64,000 bases of DNA from Paramecium tetraurelia (Eukaryota > Ciliophora > Oligohymenophorea > Peniculida > Parameciidae), in assembly GCF_000165425.1 (NCBI RefSeq), contig NW_001799622.1, forward strand, positions 62,001-126,000. The letters are read 5' to 3'. Position numbers and translations under genes: made by a program. The notes beneath the pieces were generated by a model. It was not told the origin of the DNA. It was given only the letters and a program-made list of their open reading frames with translations, and made no database searches. The number at the start of each line of letters is the position of its first letter. The first letter of the stretch is position 1. This document shows, one piece after another, positions 1-12,663 of this stretch.

Positions 1-761
1 TAAATTAGTTAAATCAGTGGTTGCATTGGTTTAGAAATATTATTGAATCAGTTTTTTTCTCTTTTTAATCACAATCCCTTAAACAATGATGCCTTTGTTA
101 AAGGAAACAAGGATGTCACTGATTAGGAAGAATGTTGTTAATTACATGATAACATCAAAGGAGAAATAGTTTTCCATGTTGTCAAAAGATAATAAAAAAG
201 GAGTGAACCACAGAATTATCAAATTAAGCAATATTCCTAAGGCATCCCAGACAATGATTGCTATGCTCGTTGGCATAATGATTGGGATCCTTGATTAAGA
301 GAGGGATTCTTAAAACATTAAATTATCATATTACCCATGCTTTATTGTTTGTTTCCTTCTTTAAGATATTCATCATTCAAAATTTATTTTTTATTATTCT
401 ATAAAACATATGAGTTTGTAAAAAGATTATTAATAAATTGCTTTTTAATACGTTCTGTTTTCAAAGCCTTCAGAAAATAGTTATAACCTGCAGAATTTCC
501 GATTGTTTTAGATGATTTAAAAGGAGTTGTGGATTCGCAGGTTTTTCTCTAAGCAGTTTGAGTCAATTGTTGTTCCTGTATAACTAATCTTGGTTATCTC
601 AAATTGTGGCGAGTGTTTGATTTGCTCCTTTCACAATCTATTATTTGTCTTTCACTATCTTCTGAAATTTCAGACAATCTGGATGCTGACTCACTTTTAA
701 ACGTAACTTGTTTTGTGATCATCCTTGGCTTTTGATTAGAATATTGATCCTGCTGAAGCAT
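1..761 (-). CDS. Cyclic-nucleotide-gated-type K+ channel, N-terminal part (cut by window edge)
   Basis: Starts at ATG 761 (MLQQDQYSNQKPRM) and runs off the window before the pore. A 26-nt intron at 309-334 (GTA...AAG) is needed to hold the frame. After about 150 hydrophilic residues comes the S1 region of ciliate voltage/CNBD channels, IMPTSIAIIVWDALGILLNL, then S2-S3 with FFLISDILVSFNKGI and the basic stretch KKRKKLIQQY. These are hallmarks of the large Paramecium family of plasma-membrane or ciliary K+ channels with a C-terminal cyclic-nucleotide domain. The pore and that domain would lie beyond base 1, so the family call rests on S1-S3 only. Fully intact within the window. Confidence 0.8.
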
Positions 762-1185
762 ATTTAAAATTAAATAATATATTGGAATTCATTCGCATTA
801 ATAAATCTTTTACCTCTTATAAAGGGATTTAAATTATTGATTAATGTAATATCTAATAATTAATAATATCTCATCTCAGCAATCATAAATCAATTATAAT
901 GAAAGTGTTGATAATTACAATATATGAGATATGATATTTTAAAAATATATTTTGTTTTTACTAATATCCCTTTTATTTCATCCTGGTTTTGTATCTCTAG
1001 AAACTTTCTATAATAATCAATTTAGGTTTAAATTACAGTTTAAAACTATGCACACCAGATGGAATTATATTTAAATATAATTTAATATAATCTTAAAGTA
1101 GATATTTGAAGTAATTAAATTCTGGTATTAAAATATTATTATTCTTTAAATTTAAAAAAACACAAATATCAATTCTTCAATTAGT
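762..1185. other. Intergenic, nothing recognised
   Basis: AT-rich spacer between the start of the channel gene and the 3' end of the next minus-strand gene. No frame with coding character on either strand, no RNA gene seen. Confidence 0.6.
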
Positions 1186-1823
1186 TCAATCATGAATTAT
1201 ACTCGAACTAAAATAATTAGACTTAATATTTACTATGTTGAATTGGGTTCCCATGGGAGAGATCCATCACCTGAAGCGGATCTATAATTTGTCAGCTCGT
1301 CATTTGCCTATCGCATGTTGAAGTTGAGGTTCTCTTTCTGACCTGTGATGATTTACCATTACGCTAAGTTGCTTTCCCCTTAGAATTCCTTGAAACACAC
1401 GCACAAAACTTGAGTTTAGTTTTCAATTTCTGCTGGTTGTTCTTCAAATTTTTGGTGGATTTTTTTCATTGGTTATGGCAATCTGTCGCCAATCGAATAT
1501 GCAAGACCTTGTTAGGGTCTCAATTTCAAATGCTAATAACTAGTAAGGACTTAATTGGTTTATTCTTCAATATCTTGATCGTCATTGCATTCAAACACTT
1601 TCTTAGCTGAAGGATTTGGGCAAGGCACCAATCTTGAATTCAATCTAGTCAAATATGATCTGGATGCTAATTCATATGGCGGATAATAATTTAGAGTGTC
1701 CATTTGATAATTGATTTCCTCCATATAATTTACCTTATTCATTTTGATATTCATCGTCTTCTATTCTATCTGCTCCATATATTGATCCATCTCTTCTCTG
1801 AGTTTGAGTAATGTTTATCTCAT
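1186..1823 (-). CDS. Hypothetical hydrophilic protein, 203 aa
   Basis: Reads from ATG 1823 (MRQTLLKLREEMDQYMEQIE) to TGA 1186-1188 with one 26-nt intron at 1208-1233 (GTA...TAG); without that intron the frame would run on into non-coding sequence. The N-terminal 40 residues are charged and could form a short coiled coil. The middle holds a Pro/Tyr stretch (LNYYPPYELASRSYLTRLNS). No signal peptide, no membrane segment, no family I recognise. Codon use and glutamine-encoding TAA/TAG look like the neighbours. Function unknown. Confidence 0.6.
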
Positions 1824-1863
1824 AATTTTATAAAATAATTGTTATTATTATTAATAATACTTC

Positions 1864-2058
1864 TCAGAAATATGTATACTACATTTTTGGTTTACAATTA
1901 ATTTATACAAAATCTAACTGTTTACAATAATATTCTATTTGATTGAGTTCATCTCCTTCATACTCCATTAAAGTATAGACCACCCCCTCAATTAGTGCAA
2001 AAGATTAGATGCAAATGACTTCTAAGGAATATAGAAACGAAATTATAATGGCAATCAT
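1864..2058 (-). CDS. Possible small secreted or membrane peptide, 64 aa
   Basis: A single frame from ATG 2058 to TGA 1864-1866. The first 25 residues are strongly hydrophobic (MIAIIISFLYSLEVICIQSF), like a signal peptide or membrane anchor. The rest is acidic with three cysteines (ICIQ, YCKQ, NCKP). A 30-nt GTA...TAG stretch near the 3' end could be an intron and would leave the frame unchanged. It may be a real small gene or the remnant of a larger secreted protein; no homologue recognised. Confidence 0.35.
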
Positions 2059-2228
2059 ATTATCATTAATCAATCTTGACATATCAATTATAAATTCACT
2101 TAATTAAGTTTTCAATGAATTCTGATAGTAAATAATTTCACTATTATTAGTAATTACTAAAATTAGTGAAATTATGACATATAAATTTCATTTAATTGAT
2201 GATCCGATACAACATAAATTTAAAATAA

Positions 2229-3318
2229 ATGAATTACCTTATAATAGTCACTCTTATACTATACACTGCAGCTGATAAAATCACATGCCCACTTGATATT
2301 GACAAATCAGTAATATGTCCAAATGATAATCAACCTGTCTGTGCATTTTCATCAGATGGATCTGTAAATCTTAATATAATATTATAGTAATTGGGTTCAT
2401 TTGAGAATCCTTGTCTTGCTTGCCGAGCTAATAACGCTAGTTATTATGAAACTGAGAAATGCATCGTGACTTCAGCATCTTTAGAGTCAATCAATCCAGG
2501 CTCAGGAAATATTTCAACAACAACAAACAAATATCAAATCTTCAAATGTGACATTCTAAAATCAGATAATATCGGATGTCCTGCTGTGTAATATATTAAG
2601 TATTAATATTTTTAGTTATAAACCTACTTGTGGATTGTTCGATTCTACCATTCAATGCGTTAAAGCTCCATGTGGTTAAACTTTTGGAAATGAATGTGAA
2701 GCATGTTCTGCCAAGAACATAGATTCCTATTTTTATGGGAAATGCGATGAATTTCCTACTGAGTATCTTTAAATTTTAAATTTCTAGAAATCCAAAAAAT
2801 CCTCTTGAAAGTATCATAAACTATTGTACTGAACCCAGACCTGACATTTGTACTCTAGAGTATACAGATACATGTGCTTTCATTTCGACACCTTGTCTAT
2901 CTGAATCTTGCATGATATCTGCTGGAAACTATTGCGAGGCTTGTTCTAGAAAAAATGTAGTAGGATATGTGAAACAATCTTGTTCTAATTACCTGTAAGT
3001 ATTCATGTTAACTGATTTAGAAAAATGTTTATAGAGGATTACGACTATCCTGAGTACAAGGATAACAACACAAATTAAGATTCAGAAGAAAAGCTGTTTT
3101 GCAGTACATAGAAACCAAGTTCTTGTGATGATAATATTGTGAAAGAAGTGTGTGCAACATATAAATGCAATGATACTACTTGTCTTAAAGAATACTAGAA
3201 TGAGTGCTAGGCTTGTTTGGATTCAACAACTGTCTCGTACGTTTCAGGCAAGTGTTAGAGTTAGACTCTATCTGGAGTAATCCTGGGTTTGGCCTTATTT
3301 GTTCAGTTATTCATGTGA
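2229..3318 (+). CDS. Cysteine-rich GPI-anchored surface protein with four repeats
   Basis: Starts at ATG 2229 with a signal peptide (MNYLIIVTLILYTAA) and ends at TGA 3316-3318 after a hydrophobic tail (SGVILGLALFVQLFM) with no basic residues after it, the pattern of a GPI attachment signal. Four introns: 2364-2387, 2588-2615, 2763-2787, 2995-3020. About 328 aa. Four cysteine-rich units end alike: NPCLACRANNASYY, NECEACSAKNIDSY, NYCEACSRKNVVGY, NECQACLDSTTVSY, each followed by a C a few residues on. Such proteins coat the ciliate surface. It is not one of the giant surface antigens, being far shorter. Expected location is the outer cell or ciliary membrane; role unknown. Confidence 0.85.
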
Positions 3319-3388
3319 AATAATTAGATATTATATATAAATTGTTTACTATAGATGTATTGGAATAATATCTATAAAATATACAGAA

Positions 3389-4422
3389 TCATTTAATTTC
3401 GGACATTTCTACGTAATTCAATTGTTCGTGATCTGGCAACACTTTTAATGATCTGTGACTTCTTGAAAAGTTCCAAATATTATGATTGATTCCAAAGTAC
3501 TCTTTGTTGCATTCATAACACACCAAGAAAACAGCAACTGGGAGTGTTATCAATGATATCAATTTCAATAAGGAATATATTAAAACCTATAACAAATACT
3601 ATTATACTGTTAACATGGTTGTGGGTATGAAGTAACGAGTGCACTCTATTGTGGTGGAGGATAGGAAGTATGCTAAGGAATCCCAACAGAATTGGACTCC
3701 AAATTACACCAAGCCACTCACTTAAAAGGATAGAGAATTCATTTTTACGTTTTAATATTTTGATCTGGATTATGCGGGTTTCTAATTTAAGCAGTTGATG
3801 GGCAAAGGAATCGTTTTTGTTATCCAACTTTTAATAGGGTGGGTAATCTTACTAAGTACTCCTTGTATTGATGCAACTAATGAACGCACTAAAATCCAAA
3901 GACAAATGCTACGATTGACAACATCAAACCAATGAAAGACATAAACAGGTTCGAGATCTCATTGCACTGATAACTTGTTGTTTTTCCACAATAATATACA
4001 CACTCTCTTGATAATGGTTTACGCCCTGATATAACCAATACAGTCCAATCAAGAACAATCCCAAACGCCCTGCATTAAAAAGTTGCTCATGTTTTTCCTT
4101 TTCCAAAATTACACTTATTAATATTATGCATATTAATAATTCTAACACCAATCCTATGGATCTTAAGCTGATTAGCCAAATGCTGGATTCTACATAATTA
4201 GTAACCAGTACTTGCAAACATAAAGTACAACACTTGGAGCATCATCTAAAATATGCTCATTGCGCACAATGCTTGATCAATTAATAATAAAATCCCATTA
4301 TTCCTCTCAAACATGAGTTTAGCTTTCATTATAAAATAATACAGAATCCCACTACTTATAATCAAATCAATCAAACTCTCTGAGCATTAATAATTGGTTT
4401 AACATTTATATAATGCTCCCAT
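3389..4422 (-). CDS. Multi-pass membrane protein with irregular introns, or a young pseudogene
   Basis: From ATG 4422 (MGALYKCQTNYQCSESLIDL) to TGA 3389-3391. Several hydrophobic helices are clear: LIISSGILYYFIM, IGLVLELLICIILISVIL, LFMSFIGLMLSIVAFVFGF, and LLKLISLITLPVAVFLVCYE, followed by a soluble tail (NKEYFGINHNIWNFSRSHRS). To join these in one frame one needs introns at 4190-4211 (GTA...TAG), about 3968-3990 (GTG...CAG), 3833-3857 (GTA...AAG) and about 3673-3697 (GTC...TAG); total length then divides by three, giving about 312 aa. Two of these borders are unusual, so frameshifts are an alternative. No family recognised. Confidence 0.5.
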
Positions 4423-4662
4423 TGAATTTAATTATATTTATATATTATATATTTAGGTTTTAGAGGTAGCAAATATGCGATTTTAACAATAGTTATAAAA
4501 TGGTCTTCTAATTCGAATAATATGTCAAAAGGCTTAAAGTGGAATCAAAAGAGAATTGAAAATATGAAAGATGACCAAATTAAAGTACGCAATATGATCC
4601 TTATAAAAGATTTGATTAATTCAGATATACAAATAATTGAGGTAATTTAATTATTGTTTGTT

Positions 4663-6488
4663 ATGAACTCCGGTGAAATTATTTAAAACATGAACGATGA
4701 TACTTCTCTTTCATCTGAGGATGAGGAATAGACCTCCAAGATTATTGAGAATGATCCTACGGGTCGTTTTAGTAAGGTATTAAAAATACTATATTTTTTA
4801 GTACAATGAGGAGATCGGCAAAGGGGCATACAAGAGTGTTTATAGAGGTTACGACAACGAGAGTGGATGCGAAGTTGCATGGAATGTGTTTTAATTGATG
4901 AATGTTTCTGGGGGTATTTTAAAATCTAGAATAGTTGTAGATGAAATAAGAAGAGCCAAGTAGGAGATCGCAATATTGAAAACATTGAAGCACAAAAACA
5001 TCATCAGTTTTGTTCATTCGTGGTAGAGCAAATCTAAAAAAGAAATCGTTTTTATCACAGAAATTGTTAATGGAGGTTCGTTGAAAAAGTAAGTTCCACA
5101 CAATTATGAGTTAGTTACCTTAGAAGAATCACCAGACCCAAACTTAAAGTCATCAGATATTGGTGTAAGTAGATCTTGGAAGGATTGGAATACATGCATC
5201 AATAAAACATAATCCATCGAGACTTGAAATGCGAAAACATACTGATTGACACCAACAATAACGAGTTGAAAATCGGAGATCTTGGATTATCAATCTAGTA
5301 ATCATATAACATTAAATAAGAGAATGCAATCAAACAATACAAGTTCAGTATTGGGAACTCCAGAATTTATGGCACCTGAAATTTATCATGGAAATTATGA
5401 CACAAAGGTTGACATCTATGCGTTCGGCATGTGCATTCTTGAAATAGTGACTGGCATGAAACCGTTTTGCGAGTGCAAAGGTGGAACTGCTCAAATCATC
5501 AAGAAAGTGATGGAAACATAAAAGCCTTAGAGTTTGGAATGCATATTGAATGGAAAAATTAAGACCATCATTTTGGAGTAACAACCAAATAATTATATTT
5601 AGATGTCTCAAACCTGCAAATGAGAGACCCACAGCGACCTAACTCTTGCAACAATACTTTTCATCCAGCAACAACGACGAGGACAACTCTCCTGTCCTAT
5701 TGAATGAGTCTCTTCTTAACCAGATATCTCATGATAGCAAAAGTACTCTGTATCTTCATTTTGTAGATTCTTCCTTTTTCAAGAACAACTTATCTAAAAA
5801 CATTGGAGAACTCAAAGGAACTACTAATAATCACATTAATAATAACCTTACCAACTAAACTAATAAACTCATCTCATTACAGGAATTCAATCCTAATTCA
5901 ATGAAACAATCTGAAGTAAGACTTTGTGAATAATAAAATAAGTTAAGCATTGATACTGTAGAAGATTTCTCAATTGAATAATAATTTGGCAAACAATATA
6001 AGGAATACTATGTATTTTATCTTAGTTTATTCATCTAGATCACTCAAAATGACGAAACCTTACTAGACTTAGAATAAAGACAGGAGAGAGAATTGCAATT
6101 ATTGCTCGCATTGCACAAACAACAAAAGGCTGATCTCTCGAACAAACTCCAGTAAACCAACAGAACTACAATTCCATATGGATCTGGGTTTTTGTCACCA
6201 AAATCATTCTCCACATTGTTTGAGTTCAATAATGAGTAGCACCAACAGTTACAAGGCAACTAACAATAACAATAGTTACATCAATCGCAAATTCTAAGAG
6301 TCAGTCCTGTGTGTGATATCACGAATTCTGAAGAAAATGGAAGGAAATTAAACAACAAAGAAGATGATTTGGGCGTTATTTAATCAGTAAGACTGAATTG
6401 TATCTATTAGAAACAACAATGTAAATTTTCTACAGACGTTGTAATGTAATCAAAAGCTTAAAGTGTTAGAACAACTATTTAAGGTTGA
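4663..6488 (+). CDS. WNK-family serine/threonine kinase
   Basis: About 574 aa, ATG 4663 to TGA 6486-6488. Introns: 4777-4801, 5089-5114, 5298-5322 (ends GAG), 5578-5602; two further GTA...TAG stretches (6012-6038 and 6387-6410) are multiples of three and may also be spliced. The kinase domain covers roughly residues 39-310. WNK hallmarks are visible: lysine in the glycine loop (GKGAYKSVY), and the usual beta3 lysine replaced by asparagine (EVAWN). Then [36 protein letters not shown] and [13 protein letters not shown]. The C-terminal 250 residues are Gln/Ser/Asn-rich. WNK kinases govern ion transport and osmotic responses; here that role is inferred. ATG 4690 is an alternative start. Confidence 0.88.
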
Positions 6489-6662
6489 ATATTAACATCA
6501 CTTTAATGTTAATATTAACTATTTATTTATATTTACAATTATATCAAAAAAAACACCCCTTATCTTTATCTTTCCTTTTGCATCAGTCCTACTTTTATTC
6601 TCTGTATATCGTTCAACTTTGAAATCAAAAATATTATTTAAAATTAATTCAAATAATATAAA

Positions 6663-8432
6663 TCAAAGATCTAGCCTGTCACTAGGTTGTGATTAAAACA
6701 TCAACTAAGGTTGTTATGGTTATTGATAGCAAGTCACGTGATAATTTAAGTTTGCGAGATATTATGGGGTGGAATTAAAGTTATTAAATAAGTGATTTGG
6801 CAAATTCAGTTAGGATCGAGTGGGAGGCATTTGATTGAAATTCACTTAACTAGGCTAATTAAAATTCATCTAACTGGGCGGATTGAAATTCATCTAACTA
6901 GGCTGATTGAAATTCACTTAACTAGGCTGATTGAAATTAGCTTAACTGGGCTGATTGAAATTCATTTAACTTTGCATTAAATAAAAGGAATTCATGTTTT
7001 AGTTATCGGAAAGAAAATCAATATTAGGTACCTATTGATTTTGTTATTGACCGAGTTCGACATTTGGATGCAAAACAATGTTATTTTGATAGTTCATATT
7101 GCTATTTACTGGTTAGCCTCCCAAAAAACTGGGTATACCTATTAATTGGTTATTGTTGATTTGATTTTAAGTGTTAACATAATTGTTGAATTGTTCTTAA
7201 TTTAAAAAATAGATAAATCCTTTATCTCTATTCACCAAACAGAAAGATAATTAACTCTAATCTTCATTTTGATTATACTCCAACACTTGATATTAGATTT
7301 GATTACTATTATTGTTACCTTGCTAATTCAAAGTGGAGGGTGTATAGTTTTCAATATTGATGTTGATATTATTAAAATTATTAACATTTTAGACTTTGTT
7401 GTTGTTGGGATTATCCTATAATTGTTATTTAGATTTCAAGGCTCTTCTATCTAATTAAACCTTTTTGGACACCTGATCTTGATGTTCCTATTTGATCTCA
7501 TAAGTAGTGCCATCTTGTTTCATCCTCCACTCTATCTTCTTGATTATGGCTTGGATTTGCTTAATCTCGTCAGGACTTAACTCTTCGGCTGAAGGATCGG
7601 ACATGTACGATTCCTAATTGTCATTATCACTTTCATCTTAGGATTAAGGTATATTTTTGCCGCTCTTCTCCTTTCTCATTAGACAATTAAACCTATTTTT
7701 CACATTGTTCTCGCTTCTCTGTAATTTCAATTTTTTAGATATTAATGCCCACTTTTTTCCATTTTAAATGGCCAATCTCATAAGTTCCAAATCCTCCAAT
7801 TGTTGCCAAGGATTCCTGGTTTATTATAGATTATGTACCTATTAATGGAGGGGTTGAGGTGATTATTCCACCTCTCTCGACATTATTTTCCATTTCTGTG
7901 GACATTGAGACCTGTAGTTTTATTGAGTTCAGTAGCAATTTGACTCCATTTATTCCCTTTGTTCTGAGCCTAGAACTCACTTATTATCCGAACTAATGCT
8001 TCATCTTCATTTTGTCCCCAGGGCGCTTATTGAAGAGGCAATTTCTACATTTACAGCCACTTCTGCTTACACTAGAAGGCGTCTCTTCTCAACATCATCG
8101 ATGATATGTTCTGCCAGTCTTCTTAACACTAAAGACATGGTTATAGTTGAAAACATTACAATTTGTTTGAAATCTCTTTTATGATAGGCCATGTATTTTC
8201 CGATAATCCAGATTAAGACTTTTTTATCTTCATCGGACCAGTTCTTTTTTAATTTGGTGTTCCCCGTCTGGATGCTGCCATAGTTGTTCTTTTAAAAGTT
8301 TGAAATCTCCTGGTTTTCAGGGAATTGTTCTAATCCCAGATTATACAAATCCTTCATATAGGCGAATCTAACATTCGTGATGTCTTTCACTTTATCGAAA
8401 AACTCACTAAACTAATCATAGAAATCTTCCAT
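6663..8432 (-). CDS. Three-repeat Myb-like DNA-binding protein
   Basis: ATG 8432 to TGA 6663-6665, 571 aa, introns 8129-8159 (31 nt) and 7816-7838 (ends CAG). Myb repeats: about residues 64-116 (NWSDEDKKVLIWII ... FQCKQKWL), 122-185 (APWGQNEDEALVRIISEF ... RNGKQCRERWNNHL) and 187-235 (PWQQLEDLELMRLAI ... KKWALISKKL ... NNVKNRFNCLMRKE). Tryptophan spacing and the QCRERW recognition helix fit R1R2R3-type Myb proteins. The C-terminal half is rich in Asn and Gln and ends in eight-residue tandem repeats (FNQPSQVN type). Likely a nuclear DNA-binding regulator. Its start lies 11 bp from that of VPS34. A second Myb gene lies at 12664-14364. Confidence 0.88.
6834..6971. repeat. 24-bp tandem repeat inside the Myb gene
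   Basis: About 5.7 imperfect copies of a 24-bp unit (copy starts at 6834, 6858, 6882, 6906, 6930, 6954). On the minus strand each copy encodes eight residues of the type N-F-N-Q-P-S-Q-V in the Myb protein tail. The plus strand is also open across all copies. Differences between copies are mostly single substitutions. Confidence 0.9.
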
Positions 8433-8443
8433 TTTTAATATTT

Positions 8444-11177
<2,734 letters not shown>

Positions 11178-11586
11178 TATTTCTGTTAATTTACAAAAAT
11201 TCATCCATTCTTATTCACAAGCACCTTACTTTATTTAATTTAAGTAATCATAACTTTTTTTATATTTTCATTCTGGATTACATATAAATATATACCATTA
11301 CTAAATCTCTAAATAGTCTTTTGTCAATTCAATTAGTTATTCTAAAGTGTAGATGATTCGCTTACCTCAAAATACTCTATTTTGCATTTAATAAATCTTT
11401 TACCTAAAGATTTGATTTTTTCGTTGATTTATTTTTCCTGTATAAATAAGGTTATCTCTATCAAATGTATTAGGTTTGCTAGTTGTTTCTATAATCAATA
11501 TAAAGATTTGTCATGGATTAAAGAGTTTATTTTAAATGAATATATATAAAATAAAGTAATGGAAAATCAATGAAATATTTGGATTC
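11178..11586. other. Intergenic, nothing recognised
   Basis: Spacer between two convergent genes (VPS34 and the coiled-coil gene). AT-rich with frequent TGA in all frames; no RNA gene or repeat seen. Confidence 0.6.
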
Positions 11587-12144
11587 TCACTAACAAATTG
11601 GATTTAAATTATGTTTTTCTAGTTGGGCATTTTGTTTTTGAATAATTTGTTTTAAAGATGATATTTCTTGCTTAAGTTCTATTTCCCTTTATTCCCATTT
11701 TTTTGAGGCTTCTTAATAATTGTTCATCATCTTCTTAGTTCTTTCGACAATTTTGTGTAATTACTATTTAAGTTTTTCATTTGTTCCATTCTCTTAGAAA
11801 GGATTGACAGAATTCGATTGTTGTAGTATTTTAAAGCTGCTGTTAGAATTGCCTTTTCCATTTTTCATACCTTAATTAGGACTAGTACTGCTTGCCAAAC
11901 TGATGGTTGTAGATTAACTAGACAATTTTTGTTTGTTCGTCTTGATTGATACTTCCATCTGGGCATTTTCTGTTTTACATCTACTATTAAATATTCTCTA
12001 TCTCTTTTCATTGCTATGTGAACTGTTATTAAAAAATTCGTGAAAACTATTTAAATTTGAGTAGTTTAATATTGTAGGCTAACTATTTTATATTCTGTGT
12101 TTGGATATTTTAACTTTAGGGGTTCTTATTTAAACAGTTATCAT
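11587..12144 (-). CDS. Hypothetical protein with C-terminal coiled coil, 185 aa
   Basis: Intronless frame from ATG 12144 (MITVQIRTPKVKISKHRIQN) to TGA 11587-11589. The first 120 residues are Ser/Asn/Thr-rich and look disordered. The last 60 form a coiled coil (NEKLKQQLHKIVERTKKMMN ... EIELKQEISSLKQIIQKQNA) with regular heptads. No signal peptide or membrane segment. The composition suggests a cytoskeletal or scaffold protein, but no family is recognised. Confidence 0.65.
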
Positions 12145-12663
12145 TAAATGAATAATTAATATTATCGTAACATATTGTATTTTTAGGATTCTAGAAAATA
12201 ATTTTATTTGTAAATATGTAAAGCATCAGTAATAAAAAATTAAAGAATGTTTAAGAAGAAGAAAATGCCTATTTAAATGGTCGAGCAAAAAAATAATATT
12301 TTAGTAACAAATACTTTTTTAGTATTTTTACAATAAGAATTGAATATAAATGGCAAGAATAGTTAATTTGATGAATGGCAGTGAGATGAGTTGGTATCTA
12401 TAAATATTTAGACAGTTCATATTTTTACTATATTTTTAATATTATTTTAATATCATTTAATACTTTGATGATTATATGAGATTAAATCAATACTTAATTA
12501 TAAATTATTTCTAAATATTTGGATTTGAAAACTTCGATTTTGATTTTTGTCGAGATCAAATTTTAAATTCATATTTAACTTGAATAAATGATTACCTTAT
12601 CTTTGATTTTAGTTATTTCTATTATTATTTTTGCTAGATATTAGTATTTTTTTAATAATATAT
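12145..12663. other. Intergenic between divergent genes, nothing recognised
   Basis: Long AT-rich spacer upstream of both the coiled-coil gene and the second Myb gene. It presumably holds both promoters, but no specific element can be named. Confidence 0.5.

Noticed and set aside
3513-3827. 104-aa minus-strand frame as a separate gene with an ATG9-like look (RKNEFSILLSEWLGVIW)
   Set aside because: The start and end of this frame are intron or frame-shift products of the multi-pass gene at 3389-4422. The ATG9 likeness rests on one short segment and the flanking ATG9 regions are absent.
3940-3960. Sequence resembling a tRNA T-loop (GGTTCGAGATC)
   Set aside because: No acceptor stem or anticodon arm can be folded around it and it falls within a coding gene.
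6792-6980. Plus-strand IHLTRLIE repeat protein
   Set aside because: The same bases encode the Myb tail on the minus strand in a continuous 571-aa protein; the plus-strand frame continues into antisense with no gene-like features.
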